A DNA stretch of 27,681 nt from Priapulus caudatus (GCF_000485595.1 NW_014577358.1:289344-317024), one strand, 5' to 3'. Shown: positions 10,260 through 20,213, numbered from the stretch's first letter. Made by a program: numbers and translations. Notes: generated by a model from the sequence alone, not told the origin.

Positions 10260-10900
10260 TCTTGACTTCTTTTCCTACTTGGCGCATGAAATAAGAAAGC
10301 ATTCTGGCAGTCGCGCGGCATGCGGGGGTGGGCACTCCTGGATTATACGATGCATTGGCCGTGGAATAACAGAATTTGGTATCACAGGGAGAGGCACCGC
10401 ACACGCTTGCCAGGTGTAAGTCGCTTGCGGTGCCTACAAGTGACGAGTTCCTTCTTCCAAATTGTGTTCACAGTTTTGTTTATATAAAATCTACTGTATC
10501 GCGCTCCATGCTCGCGTCTGTCGTCACTTGCATTCGTATGTGTTTTTTATGCACGAAAAAAATTGTATATATTACAGCTTTAGCACTGCGCTCACATCGG
10601 CACCAACCGCATATACATGTCTACGCCGTTGTGTTAACGCATGAGATTTCCCGCTTGTCTACGGAGTGCAGCGGCCTCGCTATCTGACAGATAGACGACA
10701 TACACGTGTTGTTGAGAAGTTTATACATTCTTACGGCCCGCATAGGCCACAAATATCGAACAATGACAGGGAACTCCGCTACAGTTCCATCTAGCATTCA
10801 CGCTAACGACATCATTGATACAAAGAGTAGCACCTTTAAACATTGCACTAATTCATTCACTGCGGTCCCTTCAGAAAAGGTCAGCGTTGATGGTGATGTA
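10260..10900. other. Unassigned DNA
   Basis: ORFs at 10234-10419, 10376-10687 and 10706-10993 (plus) show no domains. The first overlaps the MITE end and the last runs into a TA microsatellite. Nothing else is supported. Confidence 0.4.
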
Positions 10901-10903
10901 CAC

Positions 10904-10936
10904 ACGCACGCACGCACACACTCACTGACACTCACA

Positions 10937-10982
<46 letters not shown>
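10904..10982. repeat. (CACG)n/(AC)n followed by (TA)n microsatellite
   Basis: CACGCACG and CACTCACA words lead into about 20 TA repeats ending at 10981. Confidence 0.95.
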
Positions 10983-10985
<3 letters not shown>

Positions 10986-10989
10986 GCAG

Positions 10990-11920
10990 GTAGAAACCGA
11001 CCATGCGATTCTGTGCCGTACGTGGTACGTGAGTGAGTGCGATGTTATAGTACACGCAATTTAGCCATTTTTCTGCTTCAAACGGGATACGACTACATGC
11101 TGAAATTTATCGAAAGCAAAACGGCAAAAGTTTTGAGTGAATATTGGATTTTGAATCTGTGGTTATTTAGCATGAATAACGTGTATGTCATGTATGCGCC
11201 GAAACTCTCCAAGTATTTTTAATTAATCCCTGTTCGATGATTATTCAGGCAGAAGCCCTCTGCTGTTATACAACATCTTCATGACCCTGACCAATATTGA
11301 AACAGAAGCAGCAATGGCGATCCGTCACGGGGGCGTGTTACCCCCGAGGGTCGCTGGAGAAACTCTGTAGCGATCAAATACAAATACAGTAAAGTGATAC
11401 GTCGTATCTTTAAATCATCTGATCTCCCCGTCTGCGCCCATAATACAGTCTCCTGGTCACTCATCGGCAATGTTCAGCCATGTATATGTTTGCCCAAGGA
11501 CAGCAAAATCTATTGCATTGGCAAAGGAGTAACGTCGCCGAACTTAGGTCATAACAAGGTCCTAAGTGGTTCGAAGAGTGTTTATACCCCGCAAAATATT
11601 TCTGCACTTATCTTCGTCGATCTAGTATATACAATCCGTGTGCGATGACTGGGAAAGACAAACACGCTGTCCCGGACAGAATTACAGGCGTCATTCATTT
11701 TTAACAGCCTTGAGCCACAGTTCCAGTCAATACAGTAAAACGACGGAGATAATTAAATACGCCTCGTGCGTCCTACAGGAGGCCCTCCTCCCTTACTAAT
11801 CCCCTGATCGTCAGCTGCCAATGTTCGCCGGCATATCCTCAAGGAGAGTAAAAGCGAAAGTAAGAGCAAGTAAAGAGAAGAGAGAGAGAAAATCTCAGCG
11901 CTCCTCGGCAGTCACGTCTC
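10990..11920. other. Unassigned DNA downstream of the MMP gene
   Basis: This lies 3' of the minus-strand MMP stop. No AATAAA is visible on the minus strand close to the stop. An ATTAAA read on minus occurs near 11221-11226, about 700 bp downstream, and is only a weak candidate. ORFs 11279-11470 (minus) and 11394-11648 (plus) overlap each other and show no family signature. Confidence 0.4.
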
Positions 11921-11923
11921 CTT

Positions 11924-14373
11924 CTAGGAGAAGACCCGCGCGCATGCGCACAGCGATATTGCTAGACTCAGCCCGCCGACGTGCCTACGCGCGCTCGACG
12001 CGTCGTCCGCTTCACCGGCGAGCGCTTCCGTTTCCGGCAGCCACGCGAGCTCGCAGCCCATCCAGTCGCGCGCGGCGCTCTGCGGGTAATCCTCGGCGAC
12101 GGCCATCTCCGTGTCGTCGAAAAGCCAGTACTCGTGCCGCTTGAAGAAGTACGTCTTCTCGTCCGTCCACTGAAAGGCGGCGTCGATGTTGTACGGCACG
12201 CCGCTCCACAGCCGCATGTCGCGCGGATAGTCGTACTCGACGCGGTGGTCATCCTCGTTGAATCGCCAGTACATCGTGCCGCTGAACAGGTATGTCTTCT
12301 TGTTGTAGCCCCACACCATCGCCGCGTCGACGCGCGGCAGGTCGGCAGGTAGTCCAAGGTCGCTGAGCGGCTGCGGGTAGCCCGACACGACGTCGACGCC
12401 GTCGAAGATCCAGTATCGCGGACCCTCGAAGATGACGATCGACTCGTCGGGCCGCTGGTAGACGGCGTCGACGCGCGTGAAGTCGCGCGGCGTCAGCGCG
12501 TGCCACATGTAGCGCACGTCGGCCGGGTAACTCTCGAAGACGTGTCGCGGCTCGCGCAGGCGCGAGAAGTGGCGCCCCCTAAAGATGAACAGCTCGCCGC
12601 GGATGACCGAGATCGCGTCGTAGTCGGTCGGACACGCGTCGATCATCGTCGGGCCGGCCGTCGTCGTCGTCGGAATTACCGCCGCCGTCGGCTCGCGCGG
12701 TGACGTCACTCGCGTCGTCGGCAGCGTCGGCGCAGGTCGCCGCGTCGGCTGCGGACGTCGCGGATGGTAGGGCTCACGTGGTTTCGTCGGTTTTCGCGGA
12801 TCGTACGGGTGCTGGGGAGGAGGGGAGGGGGTTTGAGGTCGGGAGGGTGTCGCCGCTGGATAATAGGGCGTTTGTGGTCGGGAAGCGGTCGGCGGGGGAG
12901 GTTGCGAGCGGCTGTCCTTGTAGCCGTACAACTGCGTGATTCCCAGCATGTCGTCGTACGGCAGCTGCATCAGATGCTCGGCGCCTTGGTAGTAGGGAAA
13001 CATGAGTGCGTTGACGTCATTCGAGTGCTCCATTCCTGCAAAAATGAGGTTTGAGAAAAAGGTTTTGCGATGGCGCGCGATCTTGCTCGCGGGTTTCCTT
13101 ACGGTGATGTCTTCCATTCCTCGCCCCTATGGTAGCAGTATGTGCTATACGGTAGAGCTAATACCGCACGTATGCATGCACATGGTAAAGCCTTCTCTGT
13201 TCATATGCGCAAGTATGCGTCTCACATGTTAGCCATTACTTTCTCACGTGTGACTGGGCTTCAATCTGAGTAGTTTTCGTGCGAATGTCTGTAAACCGTA
13301 TAGACGCATGATCGTCGTTGTCGTGCACAATTTTCACGATTATGCTTGGATTTTTCATAGTTGCTACAATTAATTAATGAAACCACCACACCGTTTGTGG
13401 CAAAATATTATACATACATACTATCAAGAGCCCATTAACCCCAATTAGATTAATGGGCTAATGGGGTTAATAGGCTCTTGATACTATATATTATGTTGAA
13501 TTTAACATTATTTTGAAAATCATTACAAAAAAAACTGATATATGAAAACATAATTACTTAACTATTTGTGTACAGAAAAATTCTGATTGGCCGCTGCAGT
13601 CGCGCTAACCTACCCAGGCTGTGTCCGAACTCGTGCGCCGCCACGGCAAACAGGTTGACGCCCGTGCCGCCGTCCTTCGACCATTGCTCATCCTCGTCGA
13701 AGTGCGCGTCCCCGCCGCGATCGGGTCCCGGAAAGAAGGCGTGCGCGAGCACGCCAGACGCCCCGTCGAACGAGTAGCCGTCGCCATGGTAACCGCGCGC
13801 GAAGGACACACGAATGTCGGCGTCACCGCTCGGATGCGCGGGATAGAAGCGCAGCGAGGAGACGTCCTGCCACAGCTTCAGCGCCCGATAGACGATGTTC
13901 TCCACTTCGACGGGATGCACGTGCGCCGTGTAGGCGACCACCTTGTACGTCAGGTCCGTCTTGTGCCAGCGCGAGCCCTGGTGCACGTATCGCCGGCGAC
14001 GTCCCCCGCCGCGTCGTCGCAGCCGCGAGAGGGCTGTCGTGTCCTTGTTTCCGCAGCGTGGACGCGCCATGAGCGCGCGCGTCGCGTTGTCGACGACGCC
14101 CGTCGGCGGCAGGCCGGCGTACTCCTGCATCGTCTTGACGGCGAGCGATATCTGCTCGTCGGTCAGCTGGCTGCCCGTCTCAACGGTCGCCTCGGGCAGG
14201 TAGCCGAACTGCATGAGGAAGCCCTGCGTCGCGTCGCTCACGGGCGCCGACGCGTCGTCGCTCTTGCGCGACGACCAGCCGCTGATGGCTGCTGCCGACG
14301 TCGCGCATAGGCAGGCGGCGCAGGTGAGCAGCGTCATGACGCAGAGATCGCACGCACTACGCGGCAGCGTCAT
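11924..14373 (-). CDS. Matrix metalloproteinase with hemopexin domain (2 coding exons)
   Basis: Extracellular zinc endopeptidase of the metzincin MMP family (M10A). Exon 1 is 14373-13614 and exon 2 is 13035-11924. The intron 13613-13036 (578 bp) has donor GTAGGT and acceptor TTTTTGCAG, phase 1, and joining gives 623 residues. Residues 1-30 form a hydrophobic signal peptide. The prodomain (~48-111) carries the cysteine switch PRCGNKD with C107. A furin-like RRRR ends at 128. The catalytic domain (~129-290) has H196, D198, H211 and H224 for the structural zinc, and HEFGHSLGMEH (247-257, completed across the splice), with the Met-turn ALMFPYY at M265. A Pro/Thr-rich hinge (~292-386) precedes a hemopexin domain bounded by C388 and C581. 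A tail of 42 residues ends weakly hydrophobic. An in-frame TAA at 14397-14395 supports the start; M13 is an alternative. There are no fibronectin repeats. Expected substrates are matrix proteins. The orthologue is not resolved. Confidence 0.93.
13422..13483. repeat. Inverted repeat inside the MMP intron
   Basis: TATCAAGAGCCCATTAACCCC (21 nt, 13422-13442) pairs with 13463-13483 with one mismatch, leaving a 20-nt spacer. The word ATACTAT overlaps both outer ends (13418-13424 and 13481-13487). It is probably a small foldback insert in the intron and does not touch the splice sites. Confidence 0.75.
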
Positions 14374-14515
14374 CGTCGTTCGCGGTGGCCGGTGTTACAG
14401 CGGTAGCAGCACGCGTGCGAGGGCTGCCGTGCGAACACTCACTGCAGGACTGAGGACGGATGCAGATTCCCGGCTAATGTTCCTGCAATGGAGAGGATTT
14501 ACATAGAATGGGTCA
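14374..14515 (-). other. Immediate upstream region of the MMP start
   Basis: GC-rich near the ATG, with A at -3. On the minus strand there are an acceptor-like CTCTCCATTGCAG ending at 14483 and a donor-like CA/GTGAGT at 14443/14442, so a 5' UTR intron is conceivable. No TATA box was found. Without transcript data neither site can be assigned. Confidence 0.3.
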
Positions 14516-14640
14516 CTGCAATCAATTAGACACGACCAGCATGAGAGTGCTCGAAAGTGTTGCCCGTGCATTTTCTCTCTTACACTCTCTGACTCACTAT
14601 CGTTCTCTCTGTGTGTGTCTCTCTCTCCCCCCTCTCTCTC
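14516..14640. repeat. Local duplication, copy 1 (left of gap)
   Basis: From CTGCAATCAATTAGACACGA onward this segment matches 14978-15110 at an offset of 462 bp, including AGCATGAGAGTGCTCGA, GTTGCCCGTGCATTTTCTCT and the same CT-rich lead-out. Copy 2 carries a short extra stretch (GTCACAC) after ATTAGACACGA. Confidence 0.9.
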
Positions 14641-14644
14641 GCCC

Positions 14645-14683
<39 letters not shown>

Positions 14684-14687
14684 ACTC

Positions 14688-14752
<65 letters not shown>
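14587..14752. repeat. (CT)n then (TA)n microsatellite ending at the gap
   Basis: CT/TCTC-rich DNA to about 14690, then TA repeats running into the gap. The assembly evidently broke in this tract. Confidence 0.95.
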
Positions 14753-14762
14753 NNNNNNNNNN
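14753..14762. other. Assembly gap (10 N)
   Basis: Ten N at the end of a TA run. A round number suggests a placeholder, so the true length is unknown. Confidence 0.99.
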
Positions 14763-14977
14763 CCTAGGGCATCGAGATCACAAATTGTAAATTGACCAAA
14801 ATCGAAGATGAACGGCGGCGACCATCTTGAATTCCAAGAAATGCTCAACGATGCATAGGTAGCAACCAAGCTAAATCAGCTCTCCTAACTATATAGAACA
14901 CATTTCCATGAAAAAAGTTTAGAGTAATTAACATTGCAGGGTCCCATATAGGACATATAGGGCCGGCAAACCGACTA

Positions 14978-15135
14978 CTGCAAGCAATTAGACACGAGTC
15001 ACACGACCAGCATGAGAGTGCTCGAGAGTGTTGCCCGTGCATTTTCTCTCTTAAACTCTCTGACTCACTGTCGTTCTCTCTGTGTGTCTCTCTCTCCCTC
15101 CCCTCTCTCTCTCTCTATATATATATATATATTTA
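14978..15135. repeat. Local duplication, copy 2, with CT/TA tail
   Basis: Second copy of the 14516-14640 segment, again followed by a CT tract and TA repeats (to about 15133). Confidence 0.9.
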
Positions 15136-15194
15136 GTTTATTAACTCCTGATATAATATATATATATATCAAAAGTCCATAATAGAAGTCCATA

Positions 15195-15257
15195 TATGCG
15201 TACGTGCGTGCGTGCATGCATGCGTGCGTGCGTGAATGCGTGCGTGCGTGTGTGCGT
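15195..15257. repeat. (GTGC)n microsatellite
   Basis: GTGC/GTGA/ATGC tetranucleotides over about 60 bp. Confidence 0.9.
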
Positions 15258-15341
15258 CTTCAGTAGTGAATCCGATCGTCTGCCAGTTACATATCTTCAG
15301 CTAAACATAGACCCACCTCAACACCAAGAACACGGTTACAG

Positions 15342-15653
15342 TCACAAAAAAACATTGAACACGGGCATGCGCGCAATAAGTATGCAGCAATAAATATAAA
15401 TGCCATTCCATTCGTTGTACGAACAACATACACATTCTAAAATTCGCGCAGTTATTTCGCTGGTGGCCATGCGTCTTCTCGAGCCGTGTTCCCTCGCCGC
15501 CGTGCCGTAAAACACTGCACGCGGCGTCTCATTTGGCCTGCAGATGTAAAGAAATGCGCAGCCTTGGCACGCGCGTGCGTCGCTGTTGCGATGCGAAATT
15601 AGCTCCGACAACATCAAAAAATGCAACGTACGTGTCTCGTCCGGCGAAGCCAC
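15342..15653 (-). other. Unassigned 103-codon ORF, possible first exon
   Basis: A minus-strand ORF starts MASPDETRTLHFLMLSELIS and includes a Cys-rich part (RACQGCAFLYIC). No domain was recognised. It begins 33 bp from the first of two GTCACGTGAC palindromes, which is where a promoter element could sit. The 3' half drifts to Ile/Tyr-rich sequence, so if real the exon may end earlier by splicing. The MMP gene lies further along the same strand. Confidence 0.2.
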
Positions 15654-15685
15654 GAGCCGCGAGTACCGCTGACGGGACGCTATAC

Positions 15686-15717
15686 GTCACGTGACAGGAA
15701 GCCGCGCGTCACGTGAC
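15686..15717. promoter_or_regulatory. Two GTCACGTGAC palindromic E-boxes
   Basis: GTCACGTGAC occurs at 15686-15695 and 15708-15717, each within the repeated word CGTCACGTGACAGG, 22 bp apart. This ten-base palindrome is the optimal site of bHLH-Zip factors (USF; MITF/TFEB CLEAR element). The site match is exact. That it functions here is inference. Confidence 0.45.
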
Positions 15718-15719
15718 AG

Positions 15720-16840
15720 GTGTGCAACGTCTAACGGCGGCAAAAAAATTACAGGTAGAGAATTTTTAACGCTGACGAAGTTTGCGTTACGTAGACAGAC
15801 GGAAGATCTTTATCATTTACGAAGGCTGCCGGGACAAGCTGCTTACTTCTACCGGCATGCACACTGCGGTTGACTAATTGCCTAAATGCGCTCAGCTAGC
15901 ATGCGGTCACATTTCGGCTTATGCTGACCGGATAGCATGTGGTAAATATCCGGTGTTTAGACAAGCAGTCTTAGAGCACACCGTCAGCTGCTAACAGTCC
16001 GGGCGTAGTTCGCCCGCGCACGCACGGGTTACTGCCCTAGACACTCGCGCGATGACGTCACACACTTATATGCCTAATTTATAGCGCTGGTAATTCTGGG
16101 AGCGATTGGGTTGAGATGAAGCGGCTACCATCTTTGTCTGTTTATGGTCGATAACGTAAGATGATATTGACTAACTGCATCTTGGGCGTACATGAAGTTT
16201 AATCGATGTTGTGATTTATTGTAGACGTTATTACAGGGGGCATCTATTTCCTGCACTATAGTTTATTTGTTATTCCACCCCTGTCGTAACGGTGCGTAAG
16301 ATAATACGGTGATGTGAATTTGATGATATCGATGACGATGTCGTCGACGCAATACACTCTTCCGGTAAGCGTCGCATTTGATCAGAATGGAGCTAATTTA
16401 ACGATTTCGCGCAATAAAGTTTTGATTCGATACAGTGCGATGCAAGTGAATCAATACCACTAGTCTATACTAATGTAACGCATCTAGACGGCGCGGTGAC
16501 GTTGCGTCTGCTAGCAGACAGACGTGTTGTGTTGTTGCCGATTGTGTATATACTCCCGTGCTTACGCCCCCTGCTACGCCGTATCCTACACAGACCTATA
16601 GGCACACCGGGAACACTAATCCTAGACACGGTGGCTTAGGGTACAGACGCCACACCCTTGAATACGCGGAGCTCATGCATGCATGCATGCTGCACCGATG
16701 ACGTAACCGGTGCTGTAGCGAACAGGTTATGATCGAATCGCCGCGAGTCATACTGCTGCACATAAATTTGGCTAGACTCCCGCTGCGTTCTATTCTTAAG
16801 TATGAAGTTAGGTATTCATTCTTTCGAGCATAGCGTTACG
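15720..16840. other. Unassigned DNA with scattered regulatory-like words
   Basis: No gene was seen. TGACGTCA, an exact CRE palindrome, is at 16053-16060, followed by CTTATAT. CATGCATGCATGCATGC lies near 16675-16691 and GCACCG...CGGTGC forms a small hairpin at about 16692-16714. These are short words that can arise by chance. Confidence 0.35.
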
Positions 16841-16848
16841 ACGTGTTC

Positions 16849-16985
16849 GTGTGCGCGTGCGTCTGCGCGTGTGCGTGCCCATGTGTGTACGTGCGTGTGC
16901 TTGTGCGTCGACGCGTGTAAGTGCCTGTACGTGCGCGCGTGTCATGATTGTGCGTGTGTTTAATTGTGCTTGGGTGTGGATGTGC
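16849..16985. repeat. Degenerate GTGC/GTGT-rich tract
   Basis: Alternating purine-pyrimidine DNA with GTGCG, GTGTGT and CGTG words. ORFs on both strands (His/Thr-rich or Cys/Val-rich) follow from this. Confidence 0.85.
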
Positions 16986-16989
16986 ACAT

Positions 16990-18070
16990 ACAAACTTGAT
17001 GTGTTGTTGGTGAACCTAAAGCTAAAGCTAAAAGACTAGCCTGGGTTGAATTTAGCCGCAATATTATTGGACCATCCCTGGTAATATATGCCACGCGCGT
17101 CCGTTAGAACATGTTCTAATGTGAGTGGTTTTCTAATTACACTCTCCCTTTCTGCTGTACCCTATTTGCACCGATTCCTCAGTACGAAGTATACTCAGTA
17201 CGACTCCATTGTCCATGTCTTCTTAACGGATCAAGAATAAATAAAAACGAGATTCACCGCGTCCGTATGATAGGCACGTACATAACTTAGTAATCGACAG
17301 GCACTAGCGATTCAGGCGCTTGCTTGCCCTTGTTGCTCATCGTATCGAACGACAGGTGCTCATCGTAAAGAACGATCTCAAAGTCACGGCAGAGCCATTG
17401 TCAGAACAAGCGTACTTGACGAATATTTTGCGATGTTATATAGATTCATCACAGAATGATGTTGATTGCAATGTTCTACGTGTTTCATTATTCCGCATAC
17501 CGTTACCTGGGCCCTGCTCCCCTCCACAGAGCTGAGACACATTTACACTACACTATTATAGTAGTAAATATAATTTAAATCATAATATTAATAATAATAG
17601 TAATAGTATATTAAAAGTATCATAATATATAGTAGTAGATATTATAAAGTATTATATAATAGTATATGGTATACTACTAATTAGAGTTTCTAGCAGGGAG
17701 CACATGTAGCGTGAAACTCAGACCTTCTGTAGAGCAATCACATCGTTTCTCGCAGCGGCAGTTCTCGCGATCAGTGCTAATAGCGCAAAACTCCAGCAAT
17801 CGAGTGAAAACTGCCCCACCTCCTCAAACAGACAGCGTTGACCTCGTTGTAGCGAGCCGGATTCTAAATGTGAGCAGACGTACCATCGCATGCGTCGATC
17901 TCTCGGCCGTGCGCCGCTCACGTCGCTCCATTCACGTCTTGTTTCATCCGCTCCGTGCGCGTGTGTCTTCGCCTGCTCTGCCTGCTCCGCAGTTCATTCA
18001 ACTATCTGCGTGTGTCTCCGCCGCCGCGGCGTGATCGCAGATGGGCGCTGCTGCTTCCCGTTCAACCCCG
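16990..18070. other. Unassigned DNA
   Basis: No recognisable gene. 17550-17690 is AT-rich with TAATA/TAGTA words. The plus ORF 17711-18034 has no domain. GC content rises from about 17880 towards the trinucleotide tract. Confidence 0.4.
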
Positions 18071-18073
18071 GAA

Positions 18074-18290
18074 GGATGCTGCTGCTGCTGCTGCTGCTGC
18101 TGGTGGTGGTGGTGGTGCTGCTGGTGGTGGTGCTGCTGCTGTTGCTGCTCGTGGTGGTGGTGGTGGTAGTGGTGTTGCTCTGCTGCTGCTGCTGCTGCTG
18201 CTGCTGATGCTGATGCTGATGCTGATGCTGATGCTGATGCTGATGCAACTGTTGCTGCTGCTGAAACTGCTGATGCTGCCGCCTGTGCTG
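18074..18290. repeat. CTG/GTG trinucleotide and (CTGATG)n tract
   Basis: CTG blocks alternate with GTG blocks (18077-18208), followed by about six CTGATG hexamers and more CTG. On minus, one frame (18248-17994) reads (HQ)n, Q, T and S runs and leaves the tract as ILPGLNGKQQRPSAITPRRR. Another (18420-17998) gives Ala/Ser, His and Gln runs. Such tracts occur in transcription-factor exons, but no flanking domain supports a gene here. Confidence 0.85.
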
Positions 18291-18508
18291 CCGCTACCGC
18301 TGCTGGCGACGCTTCGTCATCGTGTGTGGCATCGGCTGCCCGTACGCGGATCGGCGAAGGAGAAGGACAGCGCGCGGGTAGAGTTGCAGTGGTCGCCACC
18401 TGCCGTCCGCTGACGGTCATCGGTCAAACACTCCCCGCTGTGATGCGATCACGAAACGACAACGGCGTCTATTTACAACTGAGAAAGCGTCGTGACATCC
18501 CGTAGCGC

Positions 18509-18527
18509 GGGCATTGTGTGTGTGCGT

Positions 18528-18599
<72 letters not shown>

Positions 18600-18643
18600 T
18601 GTGTGTGTGTGTATGTGTGTGTGTGGTGGTGTGTGTGTGTGCG

Positions 18644-18684
<41 letters not shown>

Positions 18685-18709
18685 GTGGCTGTGTGTATGT
18701 GGGGGCGTG

Positions 18710-18753
<44 letters not shown>

Positions 18754-18897
18754 GTGTGTGTGTGTGTGTGTTGTTATGGTGATGTGTGCTGTTGTGTGTT
18801 GTGTGTGTTGTGGGTGTGTGTGTGGTGTGTGGGTGGTTGTGTGTGTGTGTGGTGGTGCGTGCGTGCGTGGTGCGCGCGCGCGCGCGCGCGTGTCGTT

Positions 18898-18941
<44 letters not shown>

Positions 18942-18985
18942 GTGTGTTTGTATGTATGCGTGCATGCGTGCGTGCGTGAGCGGGC
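18509..18985. repeat. Long (GT)n array, about 450 bp
   Basis: GT repeats with interspersed GTGTGG, GTAT and a CG block (GCGCGCGCGC near 18871-18889), ending in GTGC. The long ORFs over it (Cys-Val or His-Thr repeats) are artefacts. Alternating purine-pyrimidine sequence of this length is Z-DNA-prone. Confidence 0.97.
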
Positions 18986-19082
18986 GCGTGTGCTAAAAAA
19001 TCAGCAAAGCGGAAGGACACCAATTTTCGGCGTCTGGCGCAACCCCCTAACATATTAGTACAACGAAAACCACACACGAATA

Positions 19083-19362
19083 ATCTGCCCCGGTTCCCAC
19101 CGTACCCCGTCTGTTTGCGCGAATGCTAGACCGTCGTCCTGACGTTAGTTATGGGCCTCTTAACTAAGAATTGATTTGCTACATGATTAATCTCGGACCC
19201 ACGATGTAGGTGGCGCCATAGTGTCAACCGTCACGTGCGTGTGGGGTTGATGGCCTGGTGGAGGCCTCAACCTGACAGTTAGCACTGTTGCCGGAATGCA
19301 ACACAAAGGGTATCTGATTTCACGTATCAGGAGGTGTCGGCTGTGTTGCGTGAGGTGGGTGG
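19083..19362 (+). repeat. Dispersed repeat A, copy 1
   Basis: Shares long stretches with 25129-25412 in the same orientation: ACCCCGTCTGTTTGCGCGA, GTCGTCCTGACGTTAGTTAT, ACGATGTAGGTGGCGCCAT, GTGTGGGGTTGATGG and GAAATGCAACACAAAGGGTA-type words. Copy 1 differs from copy 2 mainly by many single-base indels. The class is unknown and no coding frame is conserved. Confidence 0.85.
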
Positions 19363-19590
19363 AAAATATTGAGTGTGAGCCAGTGGTGTAATGGGGGGTG
19401 AGGGTGTGTTCGCAATGAAAAAAATACAACCAACTATGCTCGTTACAAACCACCCCACCCATATTCTCCCGCCCACAACCAAATCACCATTGTACACGCA
19501 CACCAACAAAAACAACGACTTATTTTAAAACCCTAATAAAAAAACACGTGATACATATTCCGGAGCTAATAATGCATTTTAAATAATAAC
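19363..19590. other. Unassigned DNA
   Basis: A-rich DNA with C-rich words (ACCACCCCACCC). No feature supported. Confidence 0.4.
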
Positions 19591-19599
19591 TAGCCATAC

Positions 19600-19800
19600 C
19601 GTCCATACCCCGTAAGGGGTCAAAACTAAAAATAAATAAAATAAAAAAGATAAAAAAATTTAACAGAATAAGATCCGACTAGTGGCGTCCGTAGTCTTCG
19701 TGTTGTTGTGACGTCCATGCAAAAAGCCCCACTATTTAGAAAGAAAGGAAAAAAATGACACGAACAAAAATAGCCCCATGCAAAAGTGGCCCAAAATGGG
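19600..19800 (+). repeat. Dispersed repeat D, diverged copy
   Basis: Matches 20905-21075: AAAACTAAAAATAA, then AAGATCCGA followed by TAGTGGCGTC (TAGGTGGCGTC in the other copy), then GTGTTGTTGTGACGT, CCATGCAAAAA and CCCACTATTT in the same order, with several small indels. No ORF is shared. Confidence 0.75.
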
Positions 19801-20205
19801 CCACTGCAGATAAAATGTAGATCACCCAGTGATAATATCAAGAGTGGAGTGTTATGATGTGTGAAAAATAAAGGCAACCCGCCATGCGCTTATCACCGCC
19901 GAAAGTAAATGTTTTGAAAATTTAGACCCTGGAAATGGCATTTTCTCTTTTTCAGGCTATTTGGAAAAAAGCAACCAGCATGTCGATATTTAAAATGTCA
20001 ATTGAAATTTCAAAAAGAAGCAATGTAGATAAAGCTGATGTTTCTTGGACTAAAGTATCTAAAATATATATTATATATGGATAACAAATAAACACTGATT
20101 AAAAGTATATATAAGTAATAAGTTAAAAATAAATTACGTTTTTAATTAATCCGTTCCGGTGGCATCGTACTCAGATAAGTGAAGGCCGGCATGAAGGCAA
20201 TGCAT
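19801..20205. other. AT-rich unassigned DNA
   Basis: No gene, RNA or inverted repeat was seen. The stretch leads into a GT array. Confidence 0.4.
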
Positions 20206-20213
20206 GCGAACGG

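Noticed and set aside
11550-11600. tRNA-like GGTTCGAA word
   Set aside because: No acceptor or anticodon stems can be built around it.
11968-12939. Several Arg/Ala-rich ORFs in other frames and on the plus strand
   Set aside because: Shadows of the GC-rich MMP hemopexin and hinge exon.
13036-13117. ATG at 13117 as the start of a separate hemopexin protein
   Set aside because: The first 28 codons are intron sequence ending in an acceptor; the protein continues from exon 1 in phase.
13558-13613. Continuation of MMP exon 1 to the TAA at 13558
   Set aside because: It would truncate the zinc-binding motif; splicing at 13613 restores HExGHxxGxxH exactly.
13621-14310. 229-codon plus-strand ORF
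   Set aside because: Antisense shadow of MMP exon 1, which has clear motifs on minus.
16053-16060. CRE site as a functional promoter element
   Set aside because: The TGACGTCA palindrome is exact but there is no gene start nearby to attach it to.
18469-19077. 202-codon His-Thr ORF and opposing Cys-Val ORFs
   Set aside because: Translation of a GT microsatellite; no unique sequence of consequence.
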